Shown here: positions 26,544 to 36,029 of the stretch, in pieces
Position numbering within the stretch: position 1 is the stretch's first letter
Layout: the number at the start of each line of letters is the position of its first letter
Source of the DNA: AP-15 sp963845735
GTDB lineage: Bacteria; Pseudomonadota; Alphaproteobacteria; ATCC43930; CGMCC-115725
NCBI GenBank assembly: GCA_963845735.1
Contig: CAWJTR010000039.1
Coordinates: forward strand, 62,001 to 126,000
Direction of reading: 5' to 3'
DNA: 64,000 nt
Made by a program: the position numbers and the translations under genes
The notes under the pieces: generated by a model
The model's database searches: none
What the model saw: only the letters and a program-made list of their open reading frames with translations
What the model was told of the DNA's origin: nothing

Positions 26544-27593
26544 CTATCTAGGTGACAGCCGGTAGCGCAGGAAATCGGTGAGCGACGGCGGGAGGTCCAA
26601 CAGCTTCACCAGCGCGTCGGTGTCGAGCGAGACGAGGATTGAACCCAGCACCGCTGTGAGGGCGCCGACGAGGACGGCGGCGTTCATCACCTCGTAGTCG
26701 CGGTTGATGCATTGTGACAGGAACAGCCGGAAAACTAGAGAGAGCTGGAGGATCGGCGTCACCACCATCAGCGGCGCTACGGCAAGCAAGGCGTAGACGA
26801 AGGCCTGGGAAATGGCGACCGGCACGGCCGAGGAAAGAAACCACGGCAGGTTTTCACTGCTCATACCCCTGATTTCGTCCCAGTAGCCTGGCTTGCGCAG
26901 GATCAGCGAGAATAACAGCGTCGCCGCCGCATAGGCGAGGCAACCCGCGGCCGCGGTGCCGGCACCGGGCGCGCTCAGGAAGGCCTGACGGGCCCTCAGC
27001 GGTGAGCTGCATAGCACATCGCCGCGCCGAGGGCGTAGAGATAGCCCGAGAACACGCGCGGCCGGAAAGCCGGTCCTGGCGCGGCCTGCTTCGGCTGCGA
27101 GGGCACGACTCCGAAGGGCGTCGGCCCGGGCAGCGCCGCCGACGTCTTCTTGGTTTTGCTCTGGGTGACCAAGAGCCGCCGAGCATCATCAATACTGAGC
27201 CGATGACCTGCAGCATAGTGAATTTCTCGTGCAGCATCGCGACCGCCAGCATCATCGCGAACAGCACCTGCAGCTGAACTACCGGAGCGGCAAGGTTGAC
27301 ACCCATCAGCTGGTTGGATTTGTAGTTGCAGTAGCGGCCGAGCACGAAATGCACGATGCCCTGGCCCGCCAACCAGGCGAGCGCTCCCGACGGGAACACC
27401 ACGAGCTGGCTCAGCTCGCCAAAGGCGCCGGTCATGACCAGGAAGGAAAGACCACCGATTGGCGCCGTCATGGCCATGCCTCGCAGCACGGTACCCGTCA
27501 CCACCCCCGGCGCATCGCTACATTGTTCAGGGCAAAGGTGAACGCGCCGAGGGCAGCGGAAAGGACAGCGAGCAAGAGACGTTCCTCCCCCAT
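26544..27593 (-). pseudogene. EamA/DMT-superfamily transporter, several frameshifts
   Basis: A ten-helix drug/metabolite exporter relic. ATG 27593 starts MGEERLLLAVLSAALGAF. The frame shifts near 27505, continues as VTGTVLRGMAMTAPIGG through LGGSW, shifts again near 27165 into a linker (TQSKTKKTSAALPGPTP) and again near 27005 into the second half (GTAAAGCLAYAAATLLF ... LRYRLSPR, stop 26544). At least three indels separate four recognisable segments, too many to blame on one read error. Both EamA repeats are otherwise well preserved, so the decay is recent. Confidence 0.82.
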
Positions 27594-27849
27594 GGGGCCG
27601 ATGCCGGCCCGATCATTCGCCAGTTGGCCCCACCGCATGGGAGCCGTGCCGCGTCGTCTATCGCTTCCGGCACAAGTTGCTGGCAGTCGCCATGGCGCCA
27701 GGAGAACGAACCGCTCTCGCGGGACGCGGTGAGTCGCGGTCCGACCGTTTTTGGCAATGCGTTGAGAGGTTGAACGGTAGAGCGTGACGATCGGGGCATC
27801 TGCCCCCGAGCATTGAAGGTCCAGTAACCTTCAGCTTGAGAGGCCCCCG

Positions 27850-28660
27850 ATGAATTCCGCTTCTTCCCTCCAGCCTGTCAGCGCGCTGCGTGCGCGCATG
27901 ATCGAGGATCATGACGGTGCGCGGCTTCACCGAGGAGACGCGCAGCAACTACATTCGCGGCGTGCGGGCGTTCGCCGCCTTCATCCGCCGGTCTCCCGAC
28001 ACGGCGACGGCGGAGGATTTGCGTCGCTTCCAACTGCACCAGACGCAGAGCGGCATCCAGCCGCCGAGCATCAATAGCGCGGTTTCAGCGCTACGCTTCT
28101 TTTTCACCGTGACACTCGACCGGCCGGACCTTGCCCGACGGCTCACGGTCGTGCGCCAACCGCGTCGGCTGCCGGTCGTGCTGAGCGTGGAGGAGATTGC
28201 GCTTCTGCTCCAGGCAGCGCCGGGGCCGAAGTACAAGGCCGCCTTCGCCACCGTCGGAGCCTGCCCCGGCGAAGGCCGGGGGCGCCGGGCTGCGCGTCTC
28301 CGAAGTGGTGGCGCTCAAGGTCGGCGATATCGACACCGGGCGCATGCTGCTGCGGGCATCGTATCGCACGATGACGCTCGCGCCGGACGAGTTCATCCGG
28401 CGCTTCTTGCTCCACATTCTGCCCAAGGGGTTCCATCGCATTCGCCACTACGGGCTGCTCGCCAGCGCCGCCTAGAAGACCAATATCGCGCGCGCCAGAG
28501 AACTGATCGCCATACCCGTGCCGTCGATCGATCCGCCGGCAGACGACGAGGCAGACCTGACCGCCAACGACCACAGTCCGCCATGCCCCTGTTGCGGCGG
28601 CCGCATGATCATCGTCGAGACCTTCGAGCGCGCCGGCGCACCCCGCCCCGCCATCAGAAC
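27850..28660 (+). pseudogene. Chimeric remnant: IS91-associated integrase fused to IS91 transposase tail
   Basis: The front encodes MNSASSLQPVSALRARMIED and, one frame on, TVRGFTEETRSNYIRGVRAF and LPVVLSVEEIALLLQA. This is the SAM-like and early catalytic part of the tyrosine recombinase that travels with IS91-type elements. After GLRVSEVVALKVGDIDTGRM-LLR it jumps directly into ASYRTMTLAPDEFIRRF and PKGFHRIRHYGLL, the C-terminal part of the IS91 Y2 transposase, and ends with a CPCC-type zinc motif (PCPCCGGRM). An internal deletion near 28353 joined the two genes. The front also has one or two frameshifts. Neither enzyme can work. Confidence 0.8.
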
Positions 28661-28764
28661 TGCGACGCCATGACCACCGTCACCGCCCCATCATATCATC
28701 TGCCCGCCGGGGACGCTGGCTTCCGGCCTCGCATCGCCGTTGTCCCGACGCTCCCAAACGCCGA

Positions 28765-29352
28765 TTGCATTCTGCTGATCATGCCGAAATCACCGCGGCA
28801 GAGCCGGAAAGCCTCGGCCTGCTCGCGCTGATGCTGCTGCACAATTCGCGCCGCCATGCCCGCGTCGACGCAGCGGGTTTGCTGGTGACGCTCGAAGAGC
28901 AGGACCGCTCGCTGTGGGCTCGCGATCAGATAAGCGAAGGGCTGGCGGTCGTGGAAGCGGCGTTGCGGCGCGGGCGGATCGGACCCTACCAGCTGCAGGC
29001 GGCGATTGCGGCGGTTCACGCCGAGGCCGCGACGGCCGAGACAACCGACTGGCCACAGATCGCCGCCCTTTATGGCGAGCTTGCCCGGATCGATCTGAGC
29101 CCTGTGGTGCTGCTGAACCGTGCGGTTGCCGTCGGCATGAGCGAAGGCGCGCAATCCGGCCTGACCTTGATCGATGGGTTCGGCGGCTCGGGGGCGCTCG
29201 ACCAGTATCATCTGTTCCATGCCGCGCGCGCCGATCTGCTCCGCCGGCTGGGCTCGCGCCCGGCGGCTGCCGAGGCCTATCGCCGCGCCCTCGCCCTGAC
29301 CGCCAACGCCGTCGAGCGCGCCTATCTCGAACGCCGCCTCGCCGCCCTGTGA
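28765..29352 (+). pseudogene. C-terminal part of an ECF42-type RNA polymerase sigma factor
   Basis: About 190 residues match the long TPR-like C-terminal extension typical of ECF42 sigma factors (PESLGLLALMLLHNSRR, LLEEQDRSLWARDQI-like, GPYQLQAAIAAVHAEA, SPVVLLNRAVAVGMSEG, YHLFHAARADLLRRLG). The sigma-2 and sigma-4 DNA-binding regions are missing: upstream there is only the IS91/integrase chimera, which evidently replaced them. A protein could still be made from an internal start (ATG 28765) but could not bind DNA. The YCII-domain or DGPF partner gene usual for ECF42 is not beside it. Confidence 0.82.
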
Positions 29353-29577
29353 CACCAAGCCCGAGAGAGGGCAGTGCAAACCGCTCAAATGTTGACTATA
29401 GGTGGAAGGCGGACCGTCCACGCTAGCGCTCCGATAGGGCCCAAACCCGACCCTCGGCGCACGGAGCATCAGACTGAGTCAGAACGCCGCTGCGGGGGCC
29501 GTGCGCCTTCTTCCGATCCGGGCGACCTGAGAGGTAAAAATATTTCCCGTTAAGCTATGAGGCGCAATGTTCCACCT

Positions 29578-30696
29578 TTACGAGAACAACTCGCCGACTA
29601 ATCGTTTTTGCTGCGCAACCAACTCTTCGACTTCAGCTACGATGGCCAACAGACAATTCCTCATATGCGGAAGCGTTTCTCCGAGGCTGGATTTCTTTGC
29701 CATTTCGTTATCGGAGGCTTGGATTAGGTACTGACCCTTATCATCCTCGAATTTGACACTAAGCACAGACCGGTCGTGTTCGTTACCAAACCTGCTAATT
29801 CCTTCAAAGATAGATCTATGAGGGTAAAGTTGCCCTAGCATGTACACAAAGTAAAATTCCGAGTTCGGGCGCAGAATTCGCCATAAACTCGAAATGCTTG
29901 CCTTTATTACTCGTCTGCGAAATCACAAACTGTAACCCGACAATGTCGGCAAATACGTTGATGTTGTTTTTAGCGTTAGGCGCGTTGATCCGTTTTGCTA
30001 ATTTACGGGCACGTAACAATATCCATTCTCGCTCAATCAGACCCCGGTTCATATCATATGCCATGCGAATAACATTGTCCGTCATCCGAGTAGTAAACTC
30101 ATCAACCAACTCGGAAATAGAAGTCGATGGGCTCCTCGCTATGTAACAAGCCGCAAAATACTCCTGTAGCGATCTGTGTGAAAAACCAATAAAAAGTCCG
30201 TCACGTTGCAGAACACAAACTGATTCAAGCAGATCCTTTAGGTAGTATGCGGCACCACCGTAATTTTCTCTGATTTCGCCGCTGCACTAATGTAGTCAAG
30301 TATCTCGGCCTCATTGAACTGATATTTGTTTCTAAAGTATGTTGACACACACAGCGCAGACAAACAATTCTTGAAATCGTTAATGGCTAGATTGGTGTAC
30401 ATTTTACGACGAAACGCGGCCTGCTTCCCAGCATCGTGTCGAAAAAAAAGGGTTTCAAACGCTTGCTCGTAGAAAATATAAATCTTATCGGGGATGTGTG
30501 CGAATTGATCAAAAGTCATAAGCATCATTGTTGCAAGTAAAGGGTTTGAGAGAAAACTTGCGTGTGTTTTATATAGTGTTTTATCTAGTTCCTGAATGAA
30601 CCGTTTCTTAAGCTCGAGGTTATATGGGAGTTTGCTAATTAATTTTTTGACCTGCACTTGCTTCGGGCATAGTCTCCTTGACGTACCACGCCACAA
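29578..30696 (-). pseudogene. NACHT-domain NTPase, C-terminal half, frameshifted
   Basis: A markedly AT-rich segment whose minus strand encodes FLSNPLLATMMLMTFDQFA, IFYEQAFETLFFRHDA and KQAAFRRKMYT. These are the winged-helix/helical region that follows the ATPase core in bacterial NACHT proteins, a family with anti-phage members. A frameshift near 30270 leads to LLESVCVLQRDGLFIGFSHR and SLQEYFAACYIAR, the classic end of a NACHT module. A second near 29890 leads to a C-terminal domain (PNSEFYFVYMLGQLYPHRSI ... AQQKRLVGELFS, stop 29578). The N-terminal effector, Walker A and Walker B are absent, cut at about 30690 next to the IS1595 gene. It was clearly acquired horizontally and is now dead. 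Confidence 0.83.
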
Positions 30697-30733
30697 TCCC
30701 TATATCTGATGAGAATACAGAAATGGTGTGGTT

Positions 30734-31678
30734 ATGACGAGAGCGAAAGTCGACCTTCGCAACCCGATCTTCAATAACGATGACGCGGCGCGGGTTTACC
30801 TAGAGCAAGTGCTTTGGTCACAAGGTCCGGTCTGCCCGCGCTGCGGGGTCATGGGCGACCAAATCACCAAACTCCAAGGCAAGAGCACCCGCCCCGGCGT
30901 CTACAAGTGTAAGGACTGCCGCAAGCCGTTTTCGGTTACGGTCGGCACCGTCATGGAGCGGTCGCACATTCCGTTGTCGAAATGGCTCCTCGCCGCCCAA
31001 CTGATGGCATCAAGCAAGAAGAGCATGTCGGCGCATCAACTGCATCGCCTGCTCGGGACCAGCTACGAGGCGGCATGGTTCCTGTTCCATCGGCTTCGCG
31101 AGGCCGCCAACGATATGGGCGGGGCTGATCCGATCGGCGGCGAAGGCAAGGTGATCGAGGCGGACGAGAGCTACATCGGCGGCAGGGCGCGCAACAAGGC
31201 ATTTGGTCCGCCGCCGAAGAAGATGGCCGTCTTCACGCTGGTCGAGCGCGAGGGAGAGGCTCGGTCTCGTCACGTCGCGAACGTCAACTCGAAGACGCTG
31301 CGCGAGGAGATCGTCACGCAAGCCAGCCGCAAGTCCTACCTGATGACCGATGAAGCGCTCGTCTATGAACGTTTAGGCCGCGAGTTCGCGGGCCACGGTA
31401 CCGTCAACCACTCAGCGGATGAGTACGTGCGGACTGGCGGCTTCCACCACACGAACACGGTCGAATCGTTCTTCGCGCTGTTGAAGCGGGCCGTCTTCGG
31501 CCAATTCCACCACATTAGCGAGGCTCATTTGCACCGTTACCTCGCCGAGGCGGATTTCAAATACAACCATAGGTCCGCGCTCGGGATCGAGGATGCCGAG
31601 CGTGCTGACGCGCTGCTGCGCGGCATCAAGGGTAAGCGGCTGCTCTACCGGCAGCCTAACCAAGCCCCGAACGCCTAA
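30734..31678 (+). CDS. IS1595-family transposase, intact
   Basis: An ISXO2-like DDE transposase of 314 residues. An N-terminal zinc ribbon (CPRCGVMGD ... KCKDCRKPF) binds DNA, followed by a short helical region and the catalytic core with EADESYIGGR, LMTDEALVYERLG and the Asn/Glu block HHTNTVESFFALLKR. ATG 30734 is used; GTG 30728 would add two residues. It inserted in or beside the NACHT gene, removing that gene's front. I could not find clear terminal inverted repeats. A degraded relative lies at 15805-16010. Confidence 0.9.
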   Translation: MTRAKVDLRNPIFNNDDAARVYLEQVLWSQGPVCPRCGVMGDQITKLQGKSTRPGVYKCKDCRKPFSVTVGTVMERSHIPLSKWLLAAQLMASSKKSMSAHQLHRLLGTSYEAAWFLFHRLREAANDMGGADPIGGEGKVIEADESYIGGRARNKAFGPPPKKMAVFTLVEREGEARSRHVANVNSKTLREEIVTQASRKSYLMTDEALVYERLGREFAGHGTVNHSADEYVRTGGFHHTNTVESFFALLKRAVFGQFHHISEAHLHRYLAEADFKYNHRSALGIEDAERADALLRGIKGKRLLYRQPNQAPNA

Positions 31679-31681
31679 GCA

Positions 31682-31743
31682 GCCAGCGCGGGACTTCCTG
31701 CGCTGGCGATGAAAGAAGAAGGACGGGGCTTAGCGCCCCGTCC
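31682..31743. terminator. Two successive hairpins after the IS1595 transposase
   Basis: The first stem is gccagcgc/gcgctggc (31682-31689 with 31700-31707, ten-base loop). The second is ggacggggc/gccccgtcc (31721-31729 with 31735-31743, five-base loop). Both are perfect. There is no T-run after the second, so termination would be atypical; they may instead be structural parts of the IS end. Confidence 0.5.
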
Positions 31744-31793
31744 GCCGCTCCGCTATCCTGGGTGTTGCCACACGAACCAGGGAGCGGAATCCG

Positions 31794-32096
31794 ATGCCGA
31801 TACCCAAGACAGAGCGAGGAAGGGAATTTGGCCAGCGCCGCCCGTCACTCACTGACGATGAAATTGAGGTAGCCCATCGACTTGGTCGAAGCGTTCTGAG
31901 CTTTAAAGCTAGAAATTGCGCTGCGTCTGAAACTGAGATTGGCATGATCGCCATCAAATTTGCTTTGGCGGACGGTTCTTTCGAGACGCTAATCGTCGAT
32001 CAACTTGTTGCTCGGTTGCTCCATGCACACTTCGACATGGCGAATAAGACTGGTTGGAAAACAGAGGCAGCAGCGCTCGGGACAACCCGACACTAA
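31794..32096 (+). CDS. Hypothetical protein, 100 aa
   Basis: An orphan protein (MPIPKTERGREFGQRRP...) with a charged N-terminus and a beta-rich middle (IGMIAIKFALADGSFETLIV) that reads like a genuine small domain. Start ATG 31794 follows agggagcgg. There is no signal or membrane segment. It lies in the accessory island to the right of IS1595, where base composition is intermediate. I do not recognise the family. Confidence 0.5.
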   Translation: MPIPKTERGREFGQRRPSLTDDEIEVAHRLGRSVLSFKARNCAASETEIGMIAIKFALADGSFETLIVDQLVARLLHAHFDMANKTGWKTEAAALGTTRH

Positions 32097-32283
32097 ACTC
32101 GTTTTTGATCTGATCTGCTAGTGCCGCAACATCGGCTTGAAACGCCAGATTAGCATTATGCATGACGACGCACCTCAGTCTGAGCTATGCTCCGCATCCT
32201 GAGGCGGAGGCCGGGTCTGGCAACGGCGGGCGGGATGGCAGTCCTTAGCCCGTCGCCTCGCGCATCATAGAGAAAGACCGAGA

Positions 32284-32532
32284 ATGGCTCAAGGCGCTGT
32301 GCGCGTAACATGGCGCGCACGGTGTCGCGCGTGGTGGCAAGGGCTGAGCGTTGCCGAGCGAATAGGCTGGATTTCGGCGGTAGCCCTCATCATCCTTGGT
32401 ATGGAAATCGGCGGTTTCTTCGTTAGCATTCCTGGCAATACCGCTACTGCAATAACCGGCGGCGTTTACGTTATCAATCGCTTCACCGGGAGCGTCAGTT
32501 TTTGTATCCCAACCGGATGCCGTTCCTTATGA
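32284..32532 (+). CDS. Small single-pass membrane protein, hypothetical
   Basis: 82 residues with an Arg/Trp-rich cytoplasmic N-terminus and one clear membrane helix (ISAVALIILGMEIGGFFV), then a Thr/Gly-rich tail. Start ATG 32284. It sits among other orphan genes of the island, and its stop overlaps the convergent frame at 32527. Small membrane proteins next to defence-type genes are common, but nothing here shows a function. Confidence 0.45.
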   Translation: MAQGAVRVTWRARCRAWWQGLSVAERIGWISAVALIILGMEIGGFFVSIPGNTATAITGGVYVINRFTGSVSFCIPTGCRSL

Positions 32533-32697
32533 GGCCTCCTTAGTCGCGGCGCTGGCACGCTTCCTGCGATCCCGGATAAGCTTCCGCTTCTCAGCCAAGG
32601 CTTGCTTTAGCTCAGCCTGTGTCTGAGGGGGCATCTTCGCCAGCCGCCGCAGCAACTCGTCGCGGCGGGGCCGGTGAGGGTCTGGCTGGCTGCTCAT
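32527..32697 (-). CDS. Small charged hypothetical protein, 56 aa
   Basis: A strongly helical Lys/Arg/Glu-rich peptide (RRDELLRRLAKMPPQTQAEL, then KQALAEKRKLIRDRRKR) from ATG 32697. It is divergent from the HEPN-like gene, with only 15 bases between the two start codons. No Shine-Dalgarno is visible on this strand. It could be a DNA-binding antitoxin-like peptide, or chance. Confidence 0.35.
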   Translation of the reverse strand: MSSQPDPHRPRRDELLRRLAKMPPQTQAELKQALAEKRKLIRDRRKRASAATKEAS

Positions 32698-32712
32698 CCC
32701 AGGGAGGATAGC

Positions 32713-33220
32713 ATGGCGGAAGAAAAATCGAAATTGTTGGCGTCTGCTTTTGAGCGAGCCCCAAGCGTCATCCGGCACATGGCTATCATTGGCCAAATCG
32801 CGAGCGGTTGGGCCGTGTTTGAACTTGCTATCGACACGAACACACTCTCCTTAGCGCGCATCACAACAACGATGGGCTTTTGCCTAACGGCTCAAGTGAA
32901 TGGTACGGCCAGAAAACTTGATGCTTATATATCCGTCGCGAGAGAGCGAGGCGCAGATCGGTTTATGGGCGAACTGGACAAGTTCGCAAAGGATTTGGCG
33001 GGGCTTGGCAGAACAGCGGAATAGAGCGGTCCACGATCCATGGAGCGTAATTGGTCGGCAACCTCCGCACCGATTTGAAGTGACAGCAAGACGAAGATTA
33101 AAAGCTATTGCGGTTGCAGTTCCCGAAGCCGAACTGCTGAATTTAATGACGAATATAAACCAACATATAGACCGATTTATCGTTCTTCATGAGCGGATCG
33201 TGGCCGAAGTCGGACCATAG
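32713..33220 (+). pseudogene. HEPN-like orphan protein, frameshifted
   Basis: Start ATG 32713 has a strong gggagg site. The first frame (MAEEKSKLLASAFERAP ... DKFAKDLAGLG) ends at a stop at 33024. One base over, the text continues as AEQRNRAVHDPWS, then FEVTARRRLKAI to a stop at 33220, together a ~168-residue all-alpha protein. A single extra base in ggggcttggcag (about 33003-33010) explains it. The segment RNRAVH fits the R-x4-6-H signature of HEPN domains, many of which are RNases in toxin and defence systems. That assignment is inference from the motif plus helical context. It lies 2 kb from the NACHT remnant. Confidence 0.6.
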
Positions 33221-33386
33221 CCTTATAGAGCTCAATTATCATTTCACGCTCTACTCCTTCCTCAACGTCACGAAGGCCACACCAGCGACGGCTATATTCC
33301 TCATAACCCGCCGCTATCATCTCTTCGGTGACCTCGATCTCCTCGTGCGCCTCCGGTTCCGTTGTCGCGTTCGCAATGCGCGCCAT
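33177..33386 (-). CDS. Small acidic hypothetical protein, 69 aa
   Basis: MARIANATTEPEAHEEIEVT..., with the pattern EVTEEMIAAGYEEYSRRW followed by a short helix EREMIIELYKAMVR. It resembles the short orphan proteins common in rhizobial genomes whose core reads VTxEMIEAG. Start ATG 33386. The last 44 bases overlap the 3' end of the HEPN-like frame on the other strand. No function is known. Confidence 0.6.
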   Translation of the reverse strand: MARIANATTEPEAHEEIEVTEEMIAAGYEEYSRRWCGLRDVEEGVEREMIIELYKAMVRLRPRSAHEER

Positions 33387-33388
33387 GT

Positions 33389-34204
33389 TTACCACCCATA
33401 GATTTGGTACGTCAAGGAGATAATTCCCCAAATTTCGCTCGAGTGGAACCAGTCCTTCAGCTCGCCTCGGTCGAGCATCAGTTGCAAGGCGCCGATCCCT
33501 AGGCTCAGCGTCAGGAACCCGACGAAATCGAATGCTTCGCGATGGAGGTTGCGGGTCTGGCGGATGAAAATGATGATGCCCAACGTGCACAACACGCCGA
33601 CGGGCAGATTGATGTAGAAGACCCATCGCCAGCTGTAGTCGTAGGTCAACCAGCCGCCGAGCGCCGGCCCTATGATCGGACCGAGGATCGTGCCGATGCC
33701 GAACACCGCCATGGCATGTCCATGGCGTTCCGGCGGATTGATCTGCAGCAGGGTGGCCTGTGACAGCGGGATCAGCCCGGCCCCGGCCACCCCCTGCAAC
33801 GCGCGAAAGAGGACGAGCTGATAAAGGCTCGTGGCGGCGCCGCACAGCGCCGAGGCGAGCGTGAAGCCGATGACCGAGATCAGAAAAATCTGCTTGATGC
33901 CGAAGCGGCCGGCGAGCCAGCCGGTCAGCGGCATCATGATCGCGGCGCAGACGATATAGGAGGTCAACGCCCAGGCGATCTGGTCGAGCGAGGCCGACAG
34001 GCTCCCCTGGATGTGCGGCAAGGCGACATTGAGGATCGTGTTGTCGACGCCCTGCATAATGTTCGCCAACATGATCGAAATCGTAATCATGCCGCGGTTG
34101 GGCACCGGGGCGAACGCCTGCCCCTTCACGACGGGCCCTCCCAAGGCACGATCCCGTAGGGCGATCCCTCCCCCGCTGGCGGCTTCCCCTGCCTCCCCGG
34201 GCAT
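33389..34204 (-). pseudogene. DHA2-family (EmrB-like) multidrug MFS transporter, truncated
   Basis: The first ~260 residues of a fourteen-helix drug:H+ antiporter: ITISIMLANIMQGVDNTILN, LTGWLAGRFGIKQIFLIS and the helix 5 motif C version GIGTILGPIIGPALGGWL. After SSEIW the homology stops and the frame ends within twelve codons at 33389, so about half the protein is missing. The break coincides with the small acidic gene and the accessory island, so island insertion or deletion truncated it. A likely start is GTG 34129 (KGQAFAPVPNRG). The EmrA-type adaptor normally upstream is not seen. Confidence 0.85.
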
Positions 34205-34276
34205 AATCGGAAGATCGCGGGGAGAGAGTTGGGGTGAGGGGCTTTCCGGCAGAGCGATGCGGTGTCCAACCGCTGC

Positions 34277-34495
34277 TCAGTTCTTGACCGAAAATCCTTC
34301 GGGTCGGCGGGGTCTGGGGATGGAAAAGGCGATTGGAGCGGACTGAGGAAAATCCTGCAACGGAGCGCGAGAGACGCTGCCGGCCTTCAGGCCCGGCCTC
34401 GTACTGGCGGCGCGGGGTCGGGCGCGCTCGCGGCGCAACGCCTCCATGCAGGCGCGGATTATCGGAAAATCGTCGGCGGTGCAAGGTCGGGTCAC
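34277..34495 (-). CDS. Small hypothetical protein, 72 aa, GTG start
   Basis: Starts at GTG 34495 with cggagg five bases upstream. It begins TRPCTADDFPIIRACMEALR, a pattern found in short orphan rhizobial proteins with an acidic-then-basic helix. The last 40 residues are Pro/Arg-rich and look degenerate, so it may have lost its original C-terminus. No function is recognised. Confidence 0.4.
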   Translation of the reverse strand: MTRPCTADDFPIIRACMEALRRERARPRAASTRPGLKAGSVSRAPLQDFPQSAPIAFSIPRPRRPEGFSVKN

Positions 34496-34749
34496 GTTTC
34501 CTCCGTTTTCCTGTGATTGCCCGATCACGCCGCTTAGCGATCGGGCTCGGGCCATTGTTCTTGAGTTTGCTGACCCGCGGGTTCACCGGCAGGATACCAC
34601 TTCTTGAGACGAGTAGGGCGCTTCCGGCGCCTTGAGCGGGGGCGCCTCTGTCGCTGTTCACCGAGCTCACTCGCGCAGGCCTCGCTTGCGAGCGTCGCCG
34701 GCGTTCAGTTGACGCCCATTTGCTCGCAGCTTGGTGATCGTCGCAGCGC

Positions 34750-34970
34750 AGCAACCGGCGAGTGTGATTGTATGCCCCACGGTCGTATCGGCTTGGCGCC
34801 ATGCCAATGGCGTTCACCGGTCTGGATCTCGTGCTGTTCGTGCTTGATTGCCACCATGGCGGAGCTGAGGTCACGATCAGGAGCTGGTCACAATTGTGCG
34901 TATGCCGCCCCGTGGTGCAGCCCTGGCTGAAATTCACCAGGCTGCAGTTATAGTTGGCGGAGTCTCCGGG
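34750..34970 (-). pseudogene. Cupin-domain protein remnant
   Basis: The minus strand carries cupin motif 1 as VNFSQGCTTGRHTHNCDQLL, then one frame away MVAIKHEQHEIQTGERHWHG, then in a third frame ADTTVGHTITLAG. This is the normal order of motif 1, linker and motif 2 (GERHWHGA) in short cupins. Several indels separate them, and there is no start in a usable frame. The metal-binding histidines are still visible. It is a dead gene. Confidence 0.65.
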
Positions 34971-35040
34971 CTGAAGCCGTCCTCGACGAACCCGTCGCGC
35001 GAAGGCGGGCGATCAAAGGCTCGACATTGCAACTCGGCGA

Positions 35041-35826
35041 TCAATAACGAAGCGAGGCCTCACGGCGAGCGGTAAAGCACTGAAACAGGTAGCCAAATAG
35101 AACGTGTTCGTCATCGGCCCGGTATGGCATCGCCAACTCGCGCACAGCCGATCGTGTGCCGTCGATCCCAAACCGCTCGATAACCCCGGCGGCGTGCGAG
35201 GACGAGAGTGCAAGACCAATAAAGGCAGAGGTCGAGGCGAAGCTGGCGGGGCGGAACAACCGCCTCGGAAGCGCCGAACCCGGCGGCCTCGGCAAGCTCG
35301 CGCCGGTAATCAGGCGGCGCATACGCCCTCTCCGAACCGTACCGGCTCATGAACTCGATCAGCGCGGCGGCGATCGGGCTGCCCTCCCGGTCGCGGACAT
35401 ATTCGACGATCGCGAGAATGCCGCCCGGAGCCAGGATGCGGTACACCTCGGCGTAAGATATCCGACGCTCGAACCAATGCGCTGTGGTCGCCGCGACAAC
35501 CGCCCGCGCCGATCCGGTGACAAAAGGCAAGCGCTCCGCGACGCCGTCCCTGAATTCGAGACCCGTGACATCGATGGTCTTCGGCAACCGCCTGCGCCCG
35601 CATCGAGGGGCTCGGTTCGATGCCGATGATCGTCATCGTGTCGTGAAGTGCGGCCCTCAGCTGACGCGAAAAATCCCGGTACCGGCCCCGACATCGACCA
35701 CCACATCAGCCTCGGGAACCTCGCCGACGATCTTCGCAAGATGCGAAATCAGAGCATCGGGATAAAGCGGCCGGTAGCGATGATACTCTCGGCGACCCGA
35801 TCGTACCGCTGCGTTTTCTGCGCCAT
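35041..35826 (-). pseudogene. Class I SAM-dependent methyltransferase, multiply frameshifted
   Basis: ATG 35826 begins MAQKTQRYDRVAESIIATGR. The frame then shifts near 35770 to YRPLYPDALISHLAKIVGEV and VVVDVGAGTGIF (SAM motif I), shifts near 35650 to TMTIIGIEPSPSMRAQA, and again near 35590 to GLEFRDGVAERLPFVTGSAR and YRILAPGGILAIVEYV. A last shift near 35230 leads to FASTSAFIGLALSSSHAAGV and the stop at 35041. Every methyltransferase block is present but in at least four different frames. It is very probably a pseudogene, or the product of a badly assembled stretch. Confidence 0.82.
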
Positions 35827-36029
35827 GGGGTCTCCTGATCGACATCCGCCGAAATACCTGTCCGGAGTAACATACTGACGAATTGGGCGTGGTTGCCGCC
35901 GATCACGATACTGTTCGCGCCTGAACCCAGTGGGGTGACAACCTCTCCAAGCAAGAGAAAGGTTGTCACATTGATATTCAGGAAATTGCTGTTGAGTAAT
36001 AACAGATTTTTTCCCGATCAACCCTTTGC

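Noticed and set aside
30660..31790. Terminal inverted repeats of the IS1595 element
   Set aside because: Candidate ends on the two sides share only short, poorly matched blocks, so no boundary is claimed.
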